Counted from the first letter of the stretch, positions 27,066 through 36,700 are shown. The stretch is DNA of 64,000 bases from JAWKHR01 sp041394725 (GCA_041394725.1 JAWKHR010000008.1:130087-194086), one strand, 5' to 3'. Translations and numbers: made by a program. Notes: generated by a model not told the origin, from the sequence alone.

Positions 27066-28384
27066 CTAGCCCTGCGCCACCTGCGCCCGCTCGAGCAGCC
27101 AGCTCATCGTCTTCTCGCGCTGGATCCCCGCGCGGATCCGGTCGAGCGCGCCCTCCTGCTCGAGCCGCGCCCGCACCGCCGCCGGTGTCCGGCCCGACCG
27201 ATCGGCGAACTTCTGGACCTCGCCGGCCACGTCCTCCTCGGACGCCTCGATCGACTCGCGCCGTGCGATCTCGTCGAGGACCAGCGTGCTCTTGACGGTC
27301 TCCTCGGCCGGCGCGCGCTGCCGCTCGCGGAACTCACGCCAGTCGATGCCCGCCTGGTTCGGGTCCATGCCCTGTTCCATCAGCCGGCGCACGAACTCCT
27401 CCAGCCGCCGGTCGATCTCGTGCTCGACCATCACCTCGGGCGCCGTCCGCATCCGCCCGGCCAGCACCTTGAGCAGCTCGTGCCGGACGTGATGGTCCGC
27501 CTCGTCCTGCTTGCCCTGCTGCAGATCTTCGCGGATCTTCTCGCGCAGCGCCTGCAGCGTGTCCACGTCCGACACTTCCTTCGCGAAGTCGTCGTCGAGC
27601 GGCAGCAGCTCGCGCCGCCGGATGCCCTTCACCGTGGCGGCGTAGTCCACCGTCGCGCCCCTCAGTTCCTCGACGCCGTAGTCGGCCGGGTACTGGGTCC
27701 GGAACGTCCGCGCGTCGCCCGCGCGCGTGCCGGTCAGGTGCTCGTCGAAGCCCGGCGGATTCGCCGCGTTGCCCAGCTCGATCGAGACGTTCTGCAGGTC
27801 CTCCGGCTTCTCGTCGTCGGCCAGCGGCGTCTCGCCCGAGGCCAGCTCGACGAGGCGCGTCCGGCGCGTGCGGGTGAGATCGAGCAGCAGCGTGTCGCCC
27901 GGCTCCGACGTCCGATCCTCGACCGGCTGCCAGCGCGCGGCGCGCTGCTGCAGGTGGTCGAGCGCCTGATCCACCGCGCCGACGTCGAGGACCGCCGGCG
28001 GCCGCTGCAGCGGGATGCCCGTGCATCCTCGCCCGGCTCGATGGGCGGCAGCGTCTCGAAGTCGGCCACGAACGTCAGCGGCTTGCCCTCCGGCACGACG
28101 TCGCGGATGTCCGGCGCGCCTCGCCACCGGGCGCAGGTCGCGCTCGCGCAGCGCCTCATCGACCAGCCGCGGGATCAGCAGCTCTGGGCGGCGTCCTGAG
28201 GATCTGCTCGCGATAGCGCTGCCGCACCACCGCGGCCGCAGCCTTTCCCGGCCGGAAGCCTGGGACGCGGGCCTGCCGCGAGCACGTGCGCGACGCGGCC
28301 GATCTCGGCCTCGACGGCGTCGGAGGGCACTTCGAAGGTCAGATGCTTGCGGGTCTCTGAGACGTCGGTGAACTCGGTCTTCAT
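27066..28384 (-). pseudogene. tig: trigger factor, frame broken by several single-base gaps
   Basis: The start (MKTEFTDVSETRKHLTFEVP) is the conserved opening of the trigger factor ribosome-binding domain. The signature VPGFRPGKAAAAVVRQRY, then ELLIPRLVDEALRERDL, then PDIRDVVPEGKPLTFVADFE, lie in successive different frames between about 28280 and 28020. The PPIase and C-terminal chaperone parts (from TGIPLQRPPAVLDV to the stop at 27066) are in one frame. Total span, about 440 codons, equals a normal trigger factor, so only a few single bases are missing. Trigger factor is a ribosome-bound chaperone and prolyl isomerase. Position ahead of clpP fits. Base-calling errors in this GC-rich stretch are as likely as gene loss. 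Confidence 0.85.
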
Positions 28385-28401
28385 CAGCCCACCATTATGA
28401 C

Positions 28402-28540
28402 AGCCGAAGGTCCCAGGGGCCCAGGGTCCGGCGCTGGGGCCGCGGGTCCGGCGTTCGCCGCCGGTCCGGCGCGTGGGCCGCCTCCGAGGACCCTCCGAAC
28501 CCTGGGCCCCTGGGACCCTGGGGGACCCCTGGGACCTTCA
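28402..28540. repeat. inverted GGTCCCAGGGG repeats between tRNA-Leu and tig
   Basis: GAAGGTCCCAGGGGCCCAGG at about 28404-28423 is mirrored by CCCCTGGGACCTTC at 28526-28539, with more CCTGGGACCCTGGG words and CCGGCG runs between. Related blocks are at 5832, 9997 and 28641. It may form a large hairpin downstream of the tRNA. Confidence 0.6.
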
Positions 28541-28627
28541 TGGTGCGAAAGGGGGGAGTCGAACCCCCACGGCCTTTCGGCCACCGGATCCTAAGTCCGG
28601 CGCGTCTGCCAGTTCCGCCACCTTCGC
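28541..28627 (-). tRNA. tRNA-Leu (anticodon UAG)
   Basis: An 87-base type II tRNA with encoded CCA. The acceptor GCGAAGG pairs with CTTTCGC (one G-U). The anticodon stem CCGGA/TCCGG holds the loop CTTAGGA, giving anticodon UAG. The long variable arm GGTGGCCGAAAGGCCGT and the T-arm GGGGGTTCGACTCCCCC are clear. It is transcribed ahead of tig on the same strand. Confidence 0.96.
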
Positions 28628-28640
28628 CCAGCGGAAGGGT

Positions 28641-28680
28641 ACACCCTTGGGGTCCCGGGGTCCCAGGGCCCAGGGTCCCT
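28641..28680. repeat. GGGTCCC/GGGCCC repeat upstream of tRNA-Leu
   Basis: GGGGTCCCGGGGTCCCAGGG and CCAGGGTCCCTCAG form a short block of the same family found on the other side of the tRNA. The tRNA gene is thus bracketed by this repeat. Confidence 0.5.
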
Positions 28681-28687
28681 CAGCAAC

Positions 28688-28725
28688 TTTGCAGACTAAT
28701 TCCACGTAATATAATGTCGCATTAT
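28688..28725 (+). promoter_or_regulatory. promoter with palindrome over the start codon of a PadR gene
   Basis: A perfect TATAAT lies at 28710-28715 and a weak TTTGCA at 28688-28693, 16 bases apart. The perfect inverted repeat ATAATG-TCG-CATTAT (28711-28725) covers the -10 and runs into the ATG at 28724. The message would be leaderless or nearly so, and a bound dimer would block it, so autorepression is inferred. Confidence 0.5.
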
Positions 28726-29056
28726 GTCGAAGGCCCTGCCCGCCATCACCCACCTTCAGTACCTGGTCCTCGATGCCCTCGAACATGACGAGCGGGCCGG
28801 ACGTGACCTCCGGGCCCTGCTGGCGGCGTTCGGGGTCAGGAGCAGCGCGCCGGCTTTCTACCAGATGATGGCCCGCCTCGAGCAGGCCCGCCTCGTGGAC
28901 GGCCGGTACGACCAGAAGGTCGTCGACGGCCAGCACGTGAAGGAACGCCGCTACACCCTCACGAAAGGCGGCGCGCGCGCGCTCGGCGAGACCCGGCACT
29001 TCTACCGCGAGCGCGAAGCCGCCGCGCGCGCGCACGGGGAGGCCTCCCATGCCTGA
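28724..29056 (+). CDS. PadR-like winged-helix regulator
   Basis: A 110-residue DNA-binding protein: ITHLQYLVLDALEHDERAGRDL carries the first helices, SAPAFYQMMARLEQARLVDG the recognition helix, and VKERRYTLTKGGARALGE the wing. This is the PadR pattern usually found directly before the duplicated ABC permeases of Acidobacteria, and here the permease gene overlaps its last 8 bases. It probably represses the two-gene operon through the palindrome at 28711-28725. There is no ribosome site ahead of the ATG. Confidence 0.85.
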   Translation: MSKALPAITHLQYLVLDALEHDERAGRDLRALLAAFGVRSSAPAFYQMMARLEQARLVDGRYDQKVVDGQHVKERRYTLTKGGARALGETRHFYREREAAARAHGEASHA

Positions 29057-31762
29057 CCGCTGGCGCCGCTTCTGTCGCTGCCTGGTGCCCCCGATGCTCC
29101 GCGAGGACGTCTTCGATCCGGCCGCGGCCGATCTCGAGCACGACTGGGCCGAGCGCGGAAGGCCGGGGTGGGGCGCGCGCCTGGCGCGGGCCGCCGAGCT
29201 GCTGGCGCTCGCCCTCGAATCGCGGCGCGTCGGCACGCTCGCCAGGGGGGCCGTGATGCGCTCCCCGGGGCCGGCCAGCGCCGGCGCCCTCCCGCCCGAG
29301 TCCGGATCCCCGCTCAGGGCCGCGCTGTCGCCGGCCGCGCTCGCGCGCGACGTGCGCTTCGCGCTCCGGCGCCTCGCGCGGCAGCCGATGGTTCCGCGCT
29401 GGTCGCGGCGGGCTCACGCTCGGCCTCGGCACGGGGGCCAACGTGACCCTCTTCGCCTTCGTGGACGCGCTCCTGCTCGCGCCCATCCGGGCCGAGGCGC
29501 CCGCCGATCTGGTCCGCGTGTTTCCCTCGGCCGACGGCGACTCCCGCGTCGTGTCGTACCCGAACTACGCGGACGCGCGCGACCTCGCGCCGGCCGTCGA
29601 TCTCGCGGCGCACCAGCAGGCGACCGTCAGCGTCGGGACCGCGGACGCCCTCGAGACGCGCACGGTCGAGCTCGTCACCGGGAACTTCTTCCGCGCGCTG
29701 ATGCTGCGGCCGCTGCTCGGCCGCCTCATCGATGATCGCGACGACCGCGTGGAGCTCGAGAGCCCGGTTGCCGTGCTGAGCGAGGCCTACTGGCGCGCGG
29801 CCTTCGGCGCCGCGCCCGACATCGTCGGGCACGAGATCGTGCTGAATGGCGGGCGCTTCACGATCATCGGCGTCGCGCCGCGCGGCTTCCGCGGCACCTA
29901 CAACGGCCACGCGGTGGACCTCTGGGTGCCGGTCCACATGCAGCAGGTCGCGCGGCCGACGGGGCTCACGCTGGATCGACGCGGCTGGGGCTGGCTCTCG
30001 ATGATCGGCCGCCTGCGCCCGGGCGAGACGATCGCGACGGCGCGGGCCGAGCTGGGACGCGCGGCCGCGCGGCTGGCGGACGCGTATCCCGGCAACGGCC
30101 GCGACTTCGGCCTGACGGCCGTGCCCGCCTCGGGCGTCGCCGACCGCGACCGGCAGGCGCTCGGCGCCTCGCTCGGCACGGTCTACGCCTTCACGCTGCT
30201 GCTGTTCCTCGTGACCTGCGCGAACCTGGCGGGGGTGATGCAGGCGCGACTGGCATCGCGCCGGCGGGACGTCGCGATCCGCCTGTCGCTCGGCGCGGGC
30301 CGCGGCCGACTCGTGCGCGAGTGGATCGTCGAGTGCCTCGTGCTCGCGACCGCCGGCGGGGCCGCGAGCCTGCTCGTCGCCCGCCTGACGGCCGCCGTCG
30401 TCGGCCGCCTCCAGCCGCCGGGCGGCGTCGTCGGCGGCTTCGCGTTCGACGCCTGTCGGCGCCCGCGCCGGCGGATACGCCGTCGCGCTCGCCGTGCTGG
30501 CGACGATGCTCTTCGGCGCGCTGCCGGCCTGGCGGCTCGGTCGCGCGACGGATGACGCGCTGCGCGAGGACGTCACGACGACGGTCGGCGGCCGGCGCCG
30601 GCGCGCGGGCGCCGCCTCGCGGTCGCGACGGTGTCGCGCTCTCGGCGATGCTGCTGGTCGCGGCCGCGTGGCTCCTGGCCAGCGTCCGTTCCAGCTGCGC
30701 GCGAACCCCGGCTTCGAGACCGCGCACCTGGCCGTCGCGACGATCGACCTCCGCCGGCAGCGCGTGCCCGAGGCCGCGGTCGGGCCGCTGATGGACCGCG
30801 CGATCGCGGCGGCTCGCGGCGTCCCGGGCGTGGTCGGCGCGGACGCCGCCATGCGCGCGCCGCTCGACATGGGCCAGGATCGGATGGCGTTCGGCATCCC
30901 GGGCTACACCAATCCCGAAGGCACCGACCGCGCGTCGATCGACTTCACGGCCGTGACGTCGGGCTACTTCGACACCCTGGGCGATCCGTTCGTCGCGGGC
31001 GGTGCGTGGAACGCGACCGCCGCGCGGACACGCCCGTTCGCCGTCGTGAACGAGACGCTGGTGCGCCGGTACTTCGCCGGGGTCAGCCCCGTCGGCCGCA
31101 CGATCGAGCTGGTCGGCCTCGGACCGATTCCCGTCAGCGGCGTGGTCGCCGACACCGCGTACTACTCCATCGACGAAGCGCCGCTGCCGTTCGTCTTCCT
31201 CTCGGCCGAGAGCCAGCCCCCGGCCGTGTTCCAGCTCCATGTCCGGACGTCGGTGCCGCCGGCGGTCGTCCTGGGGCCGCTGGCGCGCGGCCTGGCCGCG
31301 GCCGACGGGCGGCTCGCGCCGTCGCCGGTGGTGACGTTCGAGGACCTGCGTCGCGTCCCGCTCTTCCCGGCCCGGGCGCTGGCGGCGGCGGCCACGGCCT
31401 TCGGTCTGCTCGCGCTCGGCCTGACGGCGATCGGACTCTACGGCGTGGCGACGGCGTCGGTGACGCAACGGACGCGCGAGATCGGCGTCCGGCTCGCGCT
31501 CGGCGCGCAACCCGGCGACGTCGCGCGGGCCGTGATGCGCGAGGCCGTCGGGCTCGCGCTCGGCGGCGCCGCGGTGGGCCTGGCCGGGGCGTGGCTTGCC
31601 GGCGGCGCGCTCGGCGGCTGGCTGGTCGGCATCACGCGCACGTCACCGGGGCCCTATGCCGGGGTCGTGCTCCTCGTCTCGGCGGTGACGATGGTGGCGG
31701 CGTGGGTGCCGGCGCGGCGGGCGGCGCGGGTGGATCCGGTGGAGACGCTCCGGCGGGCGTAG
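29049..31762 (+). pseudogene. MacB/FtsX-type duplicated ABC permease (ADOP), several frameshifts
   Basis: Span about 905 codons, the size expected of the large acidobacterial permeases with two MacB-PCD and two FtsX modules. The N-terminal cytoplasmic part (DPAAADLEHDWAER) is in frame one. VSYPNYADARDLAP, VELVTGNFFRALMLRPLLGR and the FtsX segment VTCANLAGVMQARLASRRRD are in a second, and the second half (GYFDTLGDPF ... RTREIGVRLALGAQPGDV ... ARVDPVETLRRA) in a third. Shifts occur near 29397, 29414, 30454, 30473 and in 30600-30710. Several need only one inserted base, usually in a GG or CC run. No ATPase is adjacent. Such permeases are thought to work with unlinked ATPases in export or envelope functions. 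Decay and sequence error cannot be separated here. Confidence 0.85.
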
Positions 31763-31767
31763 ATGAT

Positions 31768-31830
31768 TTCGTCGGCGCTCGGCGCTCGGCGCTCGGCGCT
31801 CGGCGTTCGGCGCTCGATGCTCCGGGGCGG
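31768..31830. repeat. GGCGCTCGGCGCTC repeat after the permease
   Basis: Five near-identical 9-base units CGGCGCTCGG/CGGCGTTCGG follow in tandem. It is the same word family as at 6.0, 9.5, 10.75 and 11.5 kb and fills the gap between two converging genes. Confidence 0.6.
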
Positions 31831-31846
31831 CGTCCGGCGGGCTCGT

Positions 31847-32773
31847 TCAGCCGCCGTAGCCTCGGCGGGCGCGGATCTCGTAGGTCGGGTCCTTCGGCAC
31901 GCGGACGGTGACCTCGTGCCAGCCGCCCTCCTTCACGCCCGCGGGCGTGTAGCGCAGGACGTAGCTCTTGCGGAAGGCCTCGAGCGCGCGCTGGAAGGCG
32001 TCGCTGATCGGGGCGTCGTAGTCCACCCAGAACACCTCGCCGCCGGTCCGCACCGCCAGATCGGCGAGTGTGGCCGCGGTGCTGGTGGTCCGGTTGCGCG
32101 CGCCGCTCGTGGGCACGACGAAGTAGAGGACGGCGTCGGCGAAGCCGGCGACGTTCGCCACGCTCTCGCGGTCGAGGATGCTGATCGTGTCCTGTCCGTC
32201 CGTGTAGGAGATGATGAGCTGCCGGCGCTCGGGTTCGGCTGCCCGCATCAGGGTCGCGGCGAGGCCGTCGAGGAGCGACGTGCCGCCGCGGGCCTGGAGG
32301 GCGTCGACGGCCGGCACGGTGCCACCCGGCTGGAAGCCGAAGATCTGCTGCAGGCTGTGCTGCACGGCGATCAGCCGGAACTGGTCGTCGGGCCGGATGT
32401 ACTGCGCCGTTTCCGTCACGCTCCGCTTCAGCCGTTCGAGCCGGCGTCCCTCGACGCTCGCGCTGACGTCCAGCATCAGCGTGACGTCGATCGGCAGCGT
32501 CTCGACCGACACCGCCTGGATCCGCTGCGCGACGCCGTTGTCCTCGAGCTGGAAGTCGGCCGCGGTCAGGTCCTGGACCGCCTGGCCGCCCTTGCGCACC
32601 GAGACGCTCACGCTCACGCCCTCGATGCTCGCGCGGAAGATCGACTGCGACGGCGTCTGCGCCTGGCCCTGCGCGGGCCCGGATCCCGATGCCTGGGGAG
32701 CGGCCGACGGGCCGGCGGTCATCAGGGCGGCGGCGAGGGCGACGGCGACGGCCGGGACCAGGGCGCGCGTCAT
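31847..32773 (-). CDS. VWFA-related secreted protein
   Basis: A 308-residue exported protein with a signal peptide (about residues 1-27). FRASIEGVSVSVSVRKGGQ precedes DLTAADFQLEDNGVAQRIQ, the opening typical of the VWFA-related acidobacterial family. The von Willebrand A domain starts at VTLMLDVSASVEGRRL, with the metal-site motif DVSAS (a DxSxS). ISYTDGQDTISI gives the later Asp. The C-terminal RKSYVLRYTPAGVKEGGWHEV is also characteristic. Function is unknown; VWA domains usually mediate metal-dependent protein binding. Its start overlaps the stop of the TPR gene (ATGA), so both are made together. Confidence 0.9.
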   Translation of the reverse strand: MTRALVPAVAVALAAALMTAGPSAAPQASGSGPAQGQAQTPSQSIFRASIEGVSVSVSVRKGGQAVQDLTAADFQLEDNGVAQRIQAVSVETLPIDVTLMLDVSASVEGRRLERLKRSVTETAQYIRPDDQFRLIAVQHSLQQIFGFQPGGTVPAVDALQARGGTSLLDGLAATLMRAAEPERRQLIISYTDGQDTISILDRESVANVAGFADAVLYFVVPTSGARNRTTSTAATLADLAVRTGGEVFWVDYDAPISDAFQRALEAFRKSYVLRYTPAGVKEGGWHEVTVRVPKDPTYEIRARRGYGG

Positions 32774-33819
32774 GAGACGTGGGTGAGGCCGGTGCGCATC
32801 GCGGGTACCAGGCCGGTGATGTAGCGGAAGTCGGCGGGCCAGTAGAACCACCACGGATCCTGCGCGGGCGTCGGCCGCGCCAGCAGCTGCGCCATCAGCC
32901 GGTCGGCCACGCCGCCGCGGCCCTGGCGGAAGTGGACCGAGGCCAGCGCGATCGTGGCCGACTGCGCGCCGGGCTGAATCAGCAGCGCCTCGGTCAGCGG
33001 CACGATGGCGTCATCCGGCCGGCCGAGCCGGTCGAGCGCGCGGCCGCGGAGCAGCTTGGACAGGTAGCCGAGCGTCGGCTCGGCGATCGCGTCCTCGGGC
33101 AGCTCGTCGAGCGCGGCGAGCGCGGCGTCGGGGTGGCCGAGCTCCAGCTCGACGTGCGCCAGGCGGATGTTGGCCTCCACGTGCGCCGACCCTTCGCCGG
33201 TCACCGCGCGGTAGCGCTTCGCGGCCTCCTCGTAGCGCTTGCGGATCGTGTCGGCCGAGGCCTTGCCGTCCTCGAAGAACGGCGCCGCTCGCAGCTCCGC
33301 CGCGACCGCGCGCTCGAACGGCAGGCGCGCCTCGTCGGGGAACTGAAACTTCATGTGGCCGATGTGCGACTCGATCGCATCCGGATCGACCGCGCCGGCC
33401 ATCACCGCGAACGCGGCCAGATGCCAGGTGTGCTCGAACTCCCCGGCCCGCGCCCGGGGGATGCGGCGGATCTGCCGGCAACCCCACTCGAGCAGCTTCG
33501 TCGCGCGCTCGCCGGTCTCGACGCGCGCGTAGGCCGCCTCGAGCGCGAACGCCGCGGCGATCCGCCGGCGGTCGTCCTGGTTCGCGCCGCCCTGCTTCAG
33601 CCAGTCGCCGATGAGATCGTCGAGGTCCTTCTCGAGCGTGCCCGGATCCGCGACGGTCCTGAACCGCTGGGCCACGTCCTCGTACTGCCCGCTCGCGTAC
33701 TCGTTCAGCCAGTCGAGCACCCAGCTCCGCTGCTGCGCGCGCACCGGATTCCCGGTCCAGGCGAGGCAGAGCGCGCCGGCCAGGATCAGCGGAAGGCAGC
33801 GTCGGGAGGACGGAACCAC
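32770..33819 (-). CDS. TPR-like exported protein
   Basis: A 349-residue protein with an N-terminal signal (LPLILAGALCLAWTGNPVRAQ, start GTG at 33819). The rest is helical with TPR-like spacing: AAYARVETGERATKLLEWG, ANIRLAHVELELGHPDAALA and LRGRALDRLGRPDDAIVPL. The tail DPWWFYWPADFRYI is aromatic and distinctive of the proteins paired with VWFA-related genes in Acidobacteria. It is followed by such a gene with a four-base overlap. A scaffold role with the VWA protein is inferred. Confidence 0.8.
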   Translation of the reverse strand: MVPSSRRCLPLILAGALCLAWTGNPVRAQQRSWVLDWLNEYASGQYEDVAQRFRTVADPGTLEKDLDDLIGDWLKQGGANQDDRRRIAAAFALEAAYARVETGERATKLLEWGCRQIRRIPRARAGEFEHTWHLAAFAVMAGAVDPDAIESHIGHMKFQFPDEARLPFERAVAAELRAAPFFEDGKASADTIRKRYEEAAKRYRAVTGEGSAHVEANIRLAHVELELGHPDAALAALDELPEDAIAEPTLGYLSKLLRGRALDRLGRPDDAIVPLTEALLIQPGAQSATIALASVHFRQGRGGVADRLMAQLLARPTPAQDPWWFYWPADFRYITGLVPAMRTGLTHVS

Positions 33820-33844
33820 TGACCGATTCTAGCAACGAACCGCC

Positions 33845-33958
33845 CGGGCGGCGACGCGGCCCTGGCGCGGGCCGTCCGGCGGCGACGCGGGCGCCCGAGC
33901 GGGCCGTCCGGCGGCGACGCGGGCGCCCGAGCGGGCCGTCCGGCGGCGACGCGGGCCG
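33845..33958. repeat. 32-bp tandem repeat
   Basis: The unit GGGCCGTCCGGCGGCGACGC plus GGGCGCCCGAGC occurs exactly at 33869-33900 and 33901-33932, with a third partial copy to 33958 and a degenerate one before. It lies in the 223-base gap between two minus-strand genes; no gene is seen there. Confidence 0.7.
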
Positions 33959-34042
33959 GCGGGGCACCGGCCCGGCGTCGTCCCGGCTCCCACAGGCAGG
34001 CGGGAGGTGGATGCCACGGTCCCGCGGGGCGGGACGTCGGGC

Positions 34043-36700
34043 TCAGAAGTTGAACCAGCGGCTGATCTTGACCAGGAACACGTTCGTGGCCGGCGCGTCG
34101 AACGCGGCGCCCACGTCGCGCCCGAACCGGAAGTCGCCCCGCGCGGCGACGTCCTCGCGGCCCTGCTGCCAGACGAGGAACAGCGCCGAGCCCGGGCGGT
34201 ATTCCCAGCGCAGGACGTTCGTCGTGCGGAAGGAGAGATAGGTGAAGTCCGGGTCGCCGTCCCAGGCGTAGGGCCGATAGCGGTCCCCGTAGGCTCCGGC
34301 GCGGCCGTCGGCCAGCTCCTTGAACTGGTCGTACGCGCCCGAGGAGACGAACGGGCGCGCGTAGACCTGGAGCGTGAGCGTCGGCCGGAGGGTGTAGTTC
34401 ACCCGCAGGTTGACGCCGACCGTCGTCTGGTCGAGGCGGCCGAACAGGTAGTGCGTGTCGGCCGCCTCGGTCAGGTTCGTGATCCACTGCGCGTCGCGGC
34501 GGTTGCGCGTCACGGACACGCCGGTGTTGACGACGAGCGCCGTCCCGGGCCGGAGCGTGAGCGACGGCGACAGGCTCCACGTCCACGATCCGTGCGGGTC
34601 GGTGAGCCACGAGTAGTTCAGCGTCCCGCTCGCCAGCCGCCGTTCGTCGGTCGTGACGTAGCCCCAGCCGTTCCAGTTCGCCGGCTGGAACCCGCCCGGG
34701 CCCCCGCGCGTCAGGCGATCGTTGAAGCCGCGGGCGTTGTAGTTGACGCCCGTGCCGAGCGTCCAGTTGTTCGTGAAGGTCCAGTGCGCGTTCACGTTGC
34801 CGCCGGCGTAGCGGCGGTCGCCGTCCCAGTTCCAGCCCGCCCAGTGGTTGACGTTCAGGTTGAGCGACCGCACGAACCGGCCCGGCGTGTCGTCGCGGAC
34901 CTGGAACCACTGGCTGGTCGCGATCTCGTCGGCGCGCGAGAGGAACCCGAGGTCGTTGACGTCGAAGCCGGGCGTCTTGTAGCCGACGTACGACTGGAAC
35001 CGCGTGCGACGGCCCGCGATTTTGGAGAGCGAGATCGAGCCGGCGTGCCCGCCGAGCGACGTGCGCGTGGGGTCGTAGTCGAGGTGGCCGGCGTCGGGCC
35101 GCTGGAAGCTGTGCACGGTGTTGCGCTGCAGCCGGTCGATCGCGGCGGCGTCCCCGCGGACCAGGCTGCCGGCCCAGTAGCCGTTGAGCGAGAACCGGCC
35201 GCCGCCGAAGCGGAGGTCGCCGTCCACGCCGCCGGTGGTCGCCGATCCCGGCAGGAACCGCAGTTCGTCGGCCAGGCGCCGGTTCGTGCTGGTCACCATG
35301 ACGCCGAGGCGGGACTGGTTGGCGAATTCCCGGCCGACGCGCACGGCCGTGTAGCTCGTCGCGGGTTCCACCGGCGTGGAGGACGTCGTGGCGCCCGGCC
35401 CGGCGAGCCGCGCGTCCTCGCGGCTGGTGATCGCGTTGACCGCGCCGACGGTGAACCCGCCGACCCGCCCGGTGAGCTTGGCCGCCCCGAGGATCGTCGT
35501 GCTCGTCGGCTGGGCGGCGAAGCCCTCGCCCGGGTCGGCGACGCGCTGCGGGGCGCGGCCGATGCGGCGCGAGTAGAACAGCCCCGTGCACTGTCCGTCG
35601 CTGCAGTCCAGGTTGAACGAGAGGTTGCCCGACCCCTCGACGAAGAACGGGCGGCGCTCGGCGAAGAAGGTCTCGAACGCGCCGAGGTTGACCACCGCCG
35701 GATCGGCCTCGACCTGCCCGAAGTCGGGGTTCACCGTGCCGGTCAGCGTCAGCCCGGACGCGACCTGGTACCGCACGTCCACGCCGCCCGTGAGCGAGGC
35801 GTCGGGCGACCGCGTGAGCGGGTCGCCCGGGGCCACCGGCTGCGTCGCGGTCTCGGTGAGGACGTAGGGCGCCAGTTCCACGCGCTTCTGCGCCGGCGCG
35901 ACGGTCAGGCCGCGCAGTTCGCCGAGCGACGAGACGTAGCCGCTCGCGCTGCGCGGCAGCAGGGGCCAGCTCGACGTCTCGTTGACGTGCGCCACGGTCC
36001 GCACCACCGCGAAGCCGAACGTCTCCGTCCGCGACGGGTCGAAGCGCAGCTGCGAGAAGGGGATGCGGAACTCCGCCCGCCAGCCGCCGGGCGTGCGCGC
36101 GACGGCGACGTCCCACACCGCGTCCCAGCTCGTGTCCTGGTTCGTGTCGTTGAAGCGGTAGGTGTCGGCCTTCACGCCGGCCGCGTTGACGCCGAACTCG
36201 TACGCGGTGCGCCGGTCGTGATACGAATCGATCACGACCCGCAGCCAGTCGGAGGGCGAGGCCTCGTCGCGGCGCGTGAGGTGCGCGGCGATCGCGCCCG
36301 CGTCGGGTTCCATCGCGGTCACCGCGACGTAGAGCGCGGCGCGGTCGTAGAGCACGCGCACGTCGGTCTCGTGGGTGGCCGGCGCGCCCTCGCGCGGCTC
36401 GCGCTGCAGGAAGCCGGTGACCGACGGCGCCGTGCCCCACGCCGTCTCGGTCAACTCGCCGTCGATGCGCATCGGTCCCGCACCCGCGGGCACCGCGACC
36501 GCGTCGATGACACCCGCGGGCACCGCGACCGCGTCGATGACACCACCGGACGGTGTCGTCGCGCGCCCTCCGCTCCCGCCCCGCGCGTCATCGTCGGACG
36601 GCGCGGCCAGGGCCGGTGTCCGCATCGAGACACCCAGGGACAGGCACACGATCGCGGAGCACACGATGTTCGCGCGGCGGACGGACGCGATGGATGACAT
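34043..36700 (-). CDS. DUF5916 outer-membrane beta-barrel protein with CBM9-like domain
   Basis: An 885-residue exported protein. After a signal peptide (about 1-35), MRIDGELTETAWGTAPSVTG (near 78) opens a carbohydrate-binding-module-9-like domain, with VRVLYDRAALYVAV and WDVAVARTPGGWRAEFRIPF. The DUF5916 marks are TVNPDFGQVEADPAVVNL and FETFFAERRPFFVEG. The rest (about 300-885) is alternating beta strands ending VFLVKISRWFNF, a C-terminal Phe as in outer-membrane barrels. Role unknown; transport or binding of sugars is possible. A 10-residue unit VIDAVAVPAG is duplicated near residues 55-74 because of a 30-bp tandem repeat. The ATG at 36700 is 200 bases from the divergent protease gene. Confidence 0.88.
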   Translation of the reverse strand: MSSIASVRRANIVCSAIVCLSLGVSMRTPALAAPSDDDARGGSGGRATTPSGGVIDAVAVPAGVIDAVAVPAGAGPMRIDGELTETAWGTAPSVTGFLQREPREGAPATHETDVRVLYDRAALYVAVTAMEPDAGAIAAHLTRRDEASPSDWLRVVIDSYHDRRTAYEFGVNAAGVKADTYRFNDTNQDTSWDAVWDVAVARTPGGWRAEFRIPFSQLRFDPSRTETFGFAVVRTVAHVNETSSWPLLPRSASGYVSSLGELRGLTVAPAQKRVELAPYVLTETATQPVAPGDPLTRSPDASLTGGVDVRYQVASGLTLTGTVNPDFGQVEADPAVVNLGAFETFFAERRPFFVEGSGNLSFNLDCSDGQCTGLFYSRRIGRAPQRVADPGEGFAAQPTSTTILGAAKLTGRVGGFTVGAVNAITSREDARLAGPGATTSSTPVEPATSYTAVRVGREFANQSRLGVMVTSTNRRLADELRFLPGSATTGGVDGDLRFGGGRFSLNGYWAGSLVRGDAAAIDRLQRNTVHSFQRPDAGHLDYDPTRTSLGGHAGSISLSKIAGRRTRFQSYVGYKTPGFDVNDLGFLSRADEIATSQWFQVRDDTPGRFVRSLNLNVNHWAGWNWDGDRRYAGGNVNAHWTFTNNWTLGTGVNYNARGFNDRLTRGGPGGFQPANWNGWGYVTTDERRLASGTLNYSWLTDPHGSWTWSLSPSLTLRPGTALVVNTGVSVTRNRRDAQWITNLTEAADTHYLFGRLDQTTVGVNLRVNYTLRPTLTLQVYARPFVSSGAYDQFKELADGRAGAYGDRYRPYAWDGDPDFTYLSFRTTNVLRWEYRPGSALFLVWQQGREDVAARGDFRFGRDVGAAFDAPATNVFLVKISRWFNF
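36481..36540. repeat. exact 30-bp tandem duplication in coding sequence
   Basis: CACCCGCGGGCACCGCGACC plus GCGTCGATGA occurs twice in a row. It adds ten residues (VIDAVAVPAG) to the linker before the binding domain of the DUF5916 protein and keeps the frame. Confidence 0.85.
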
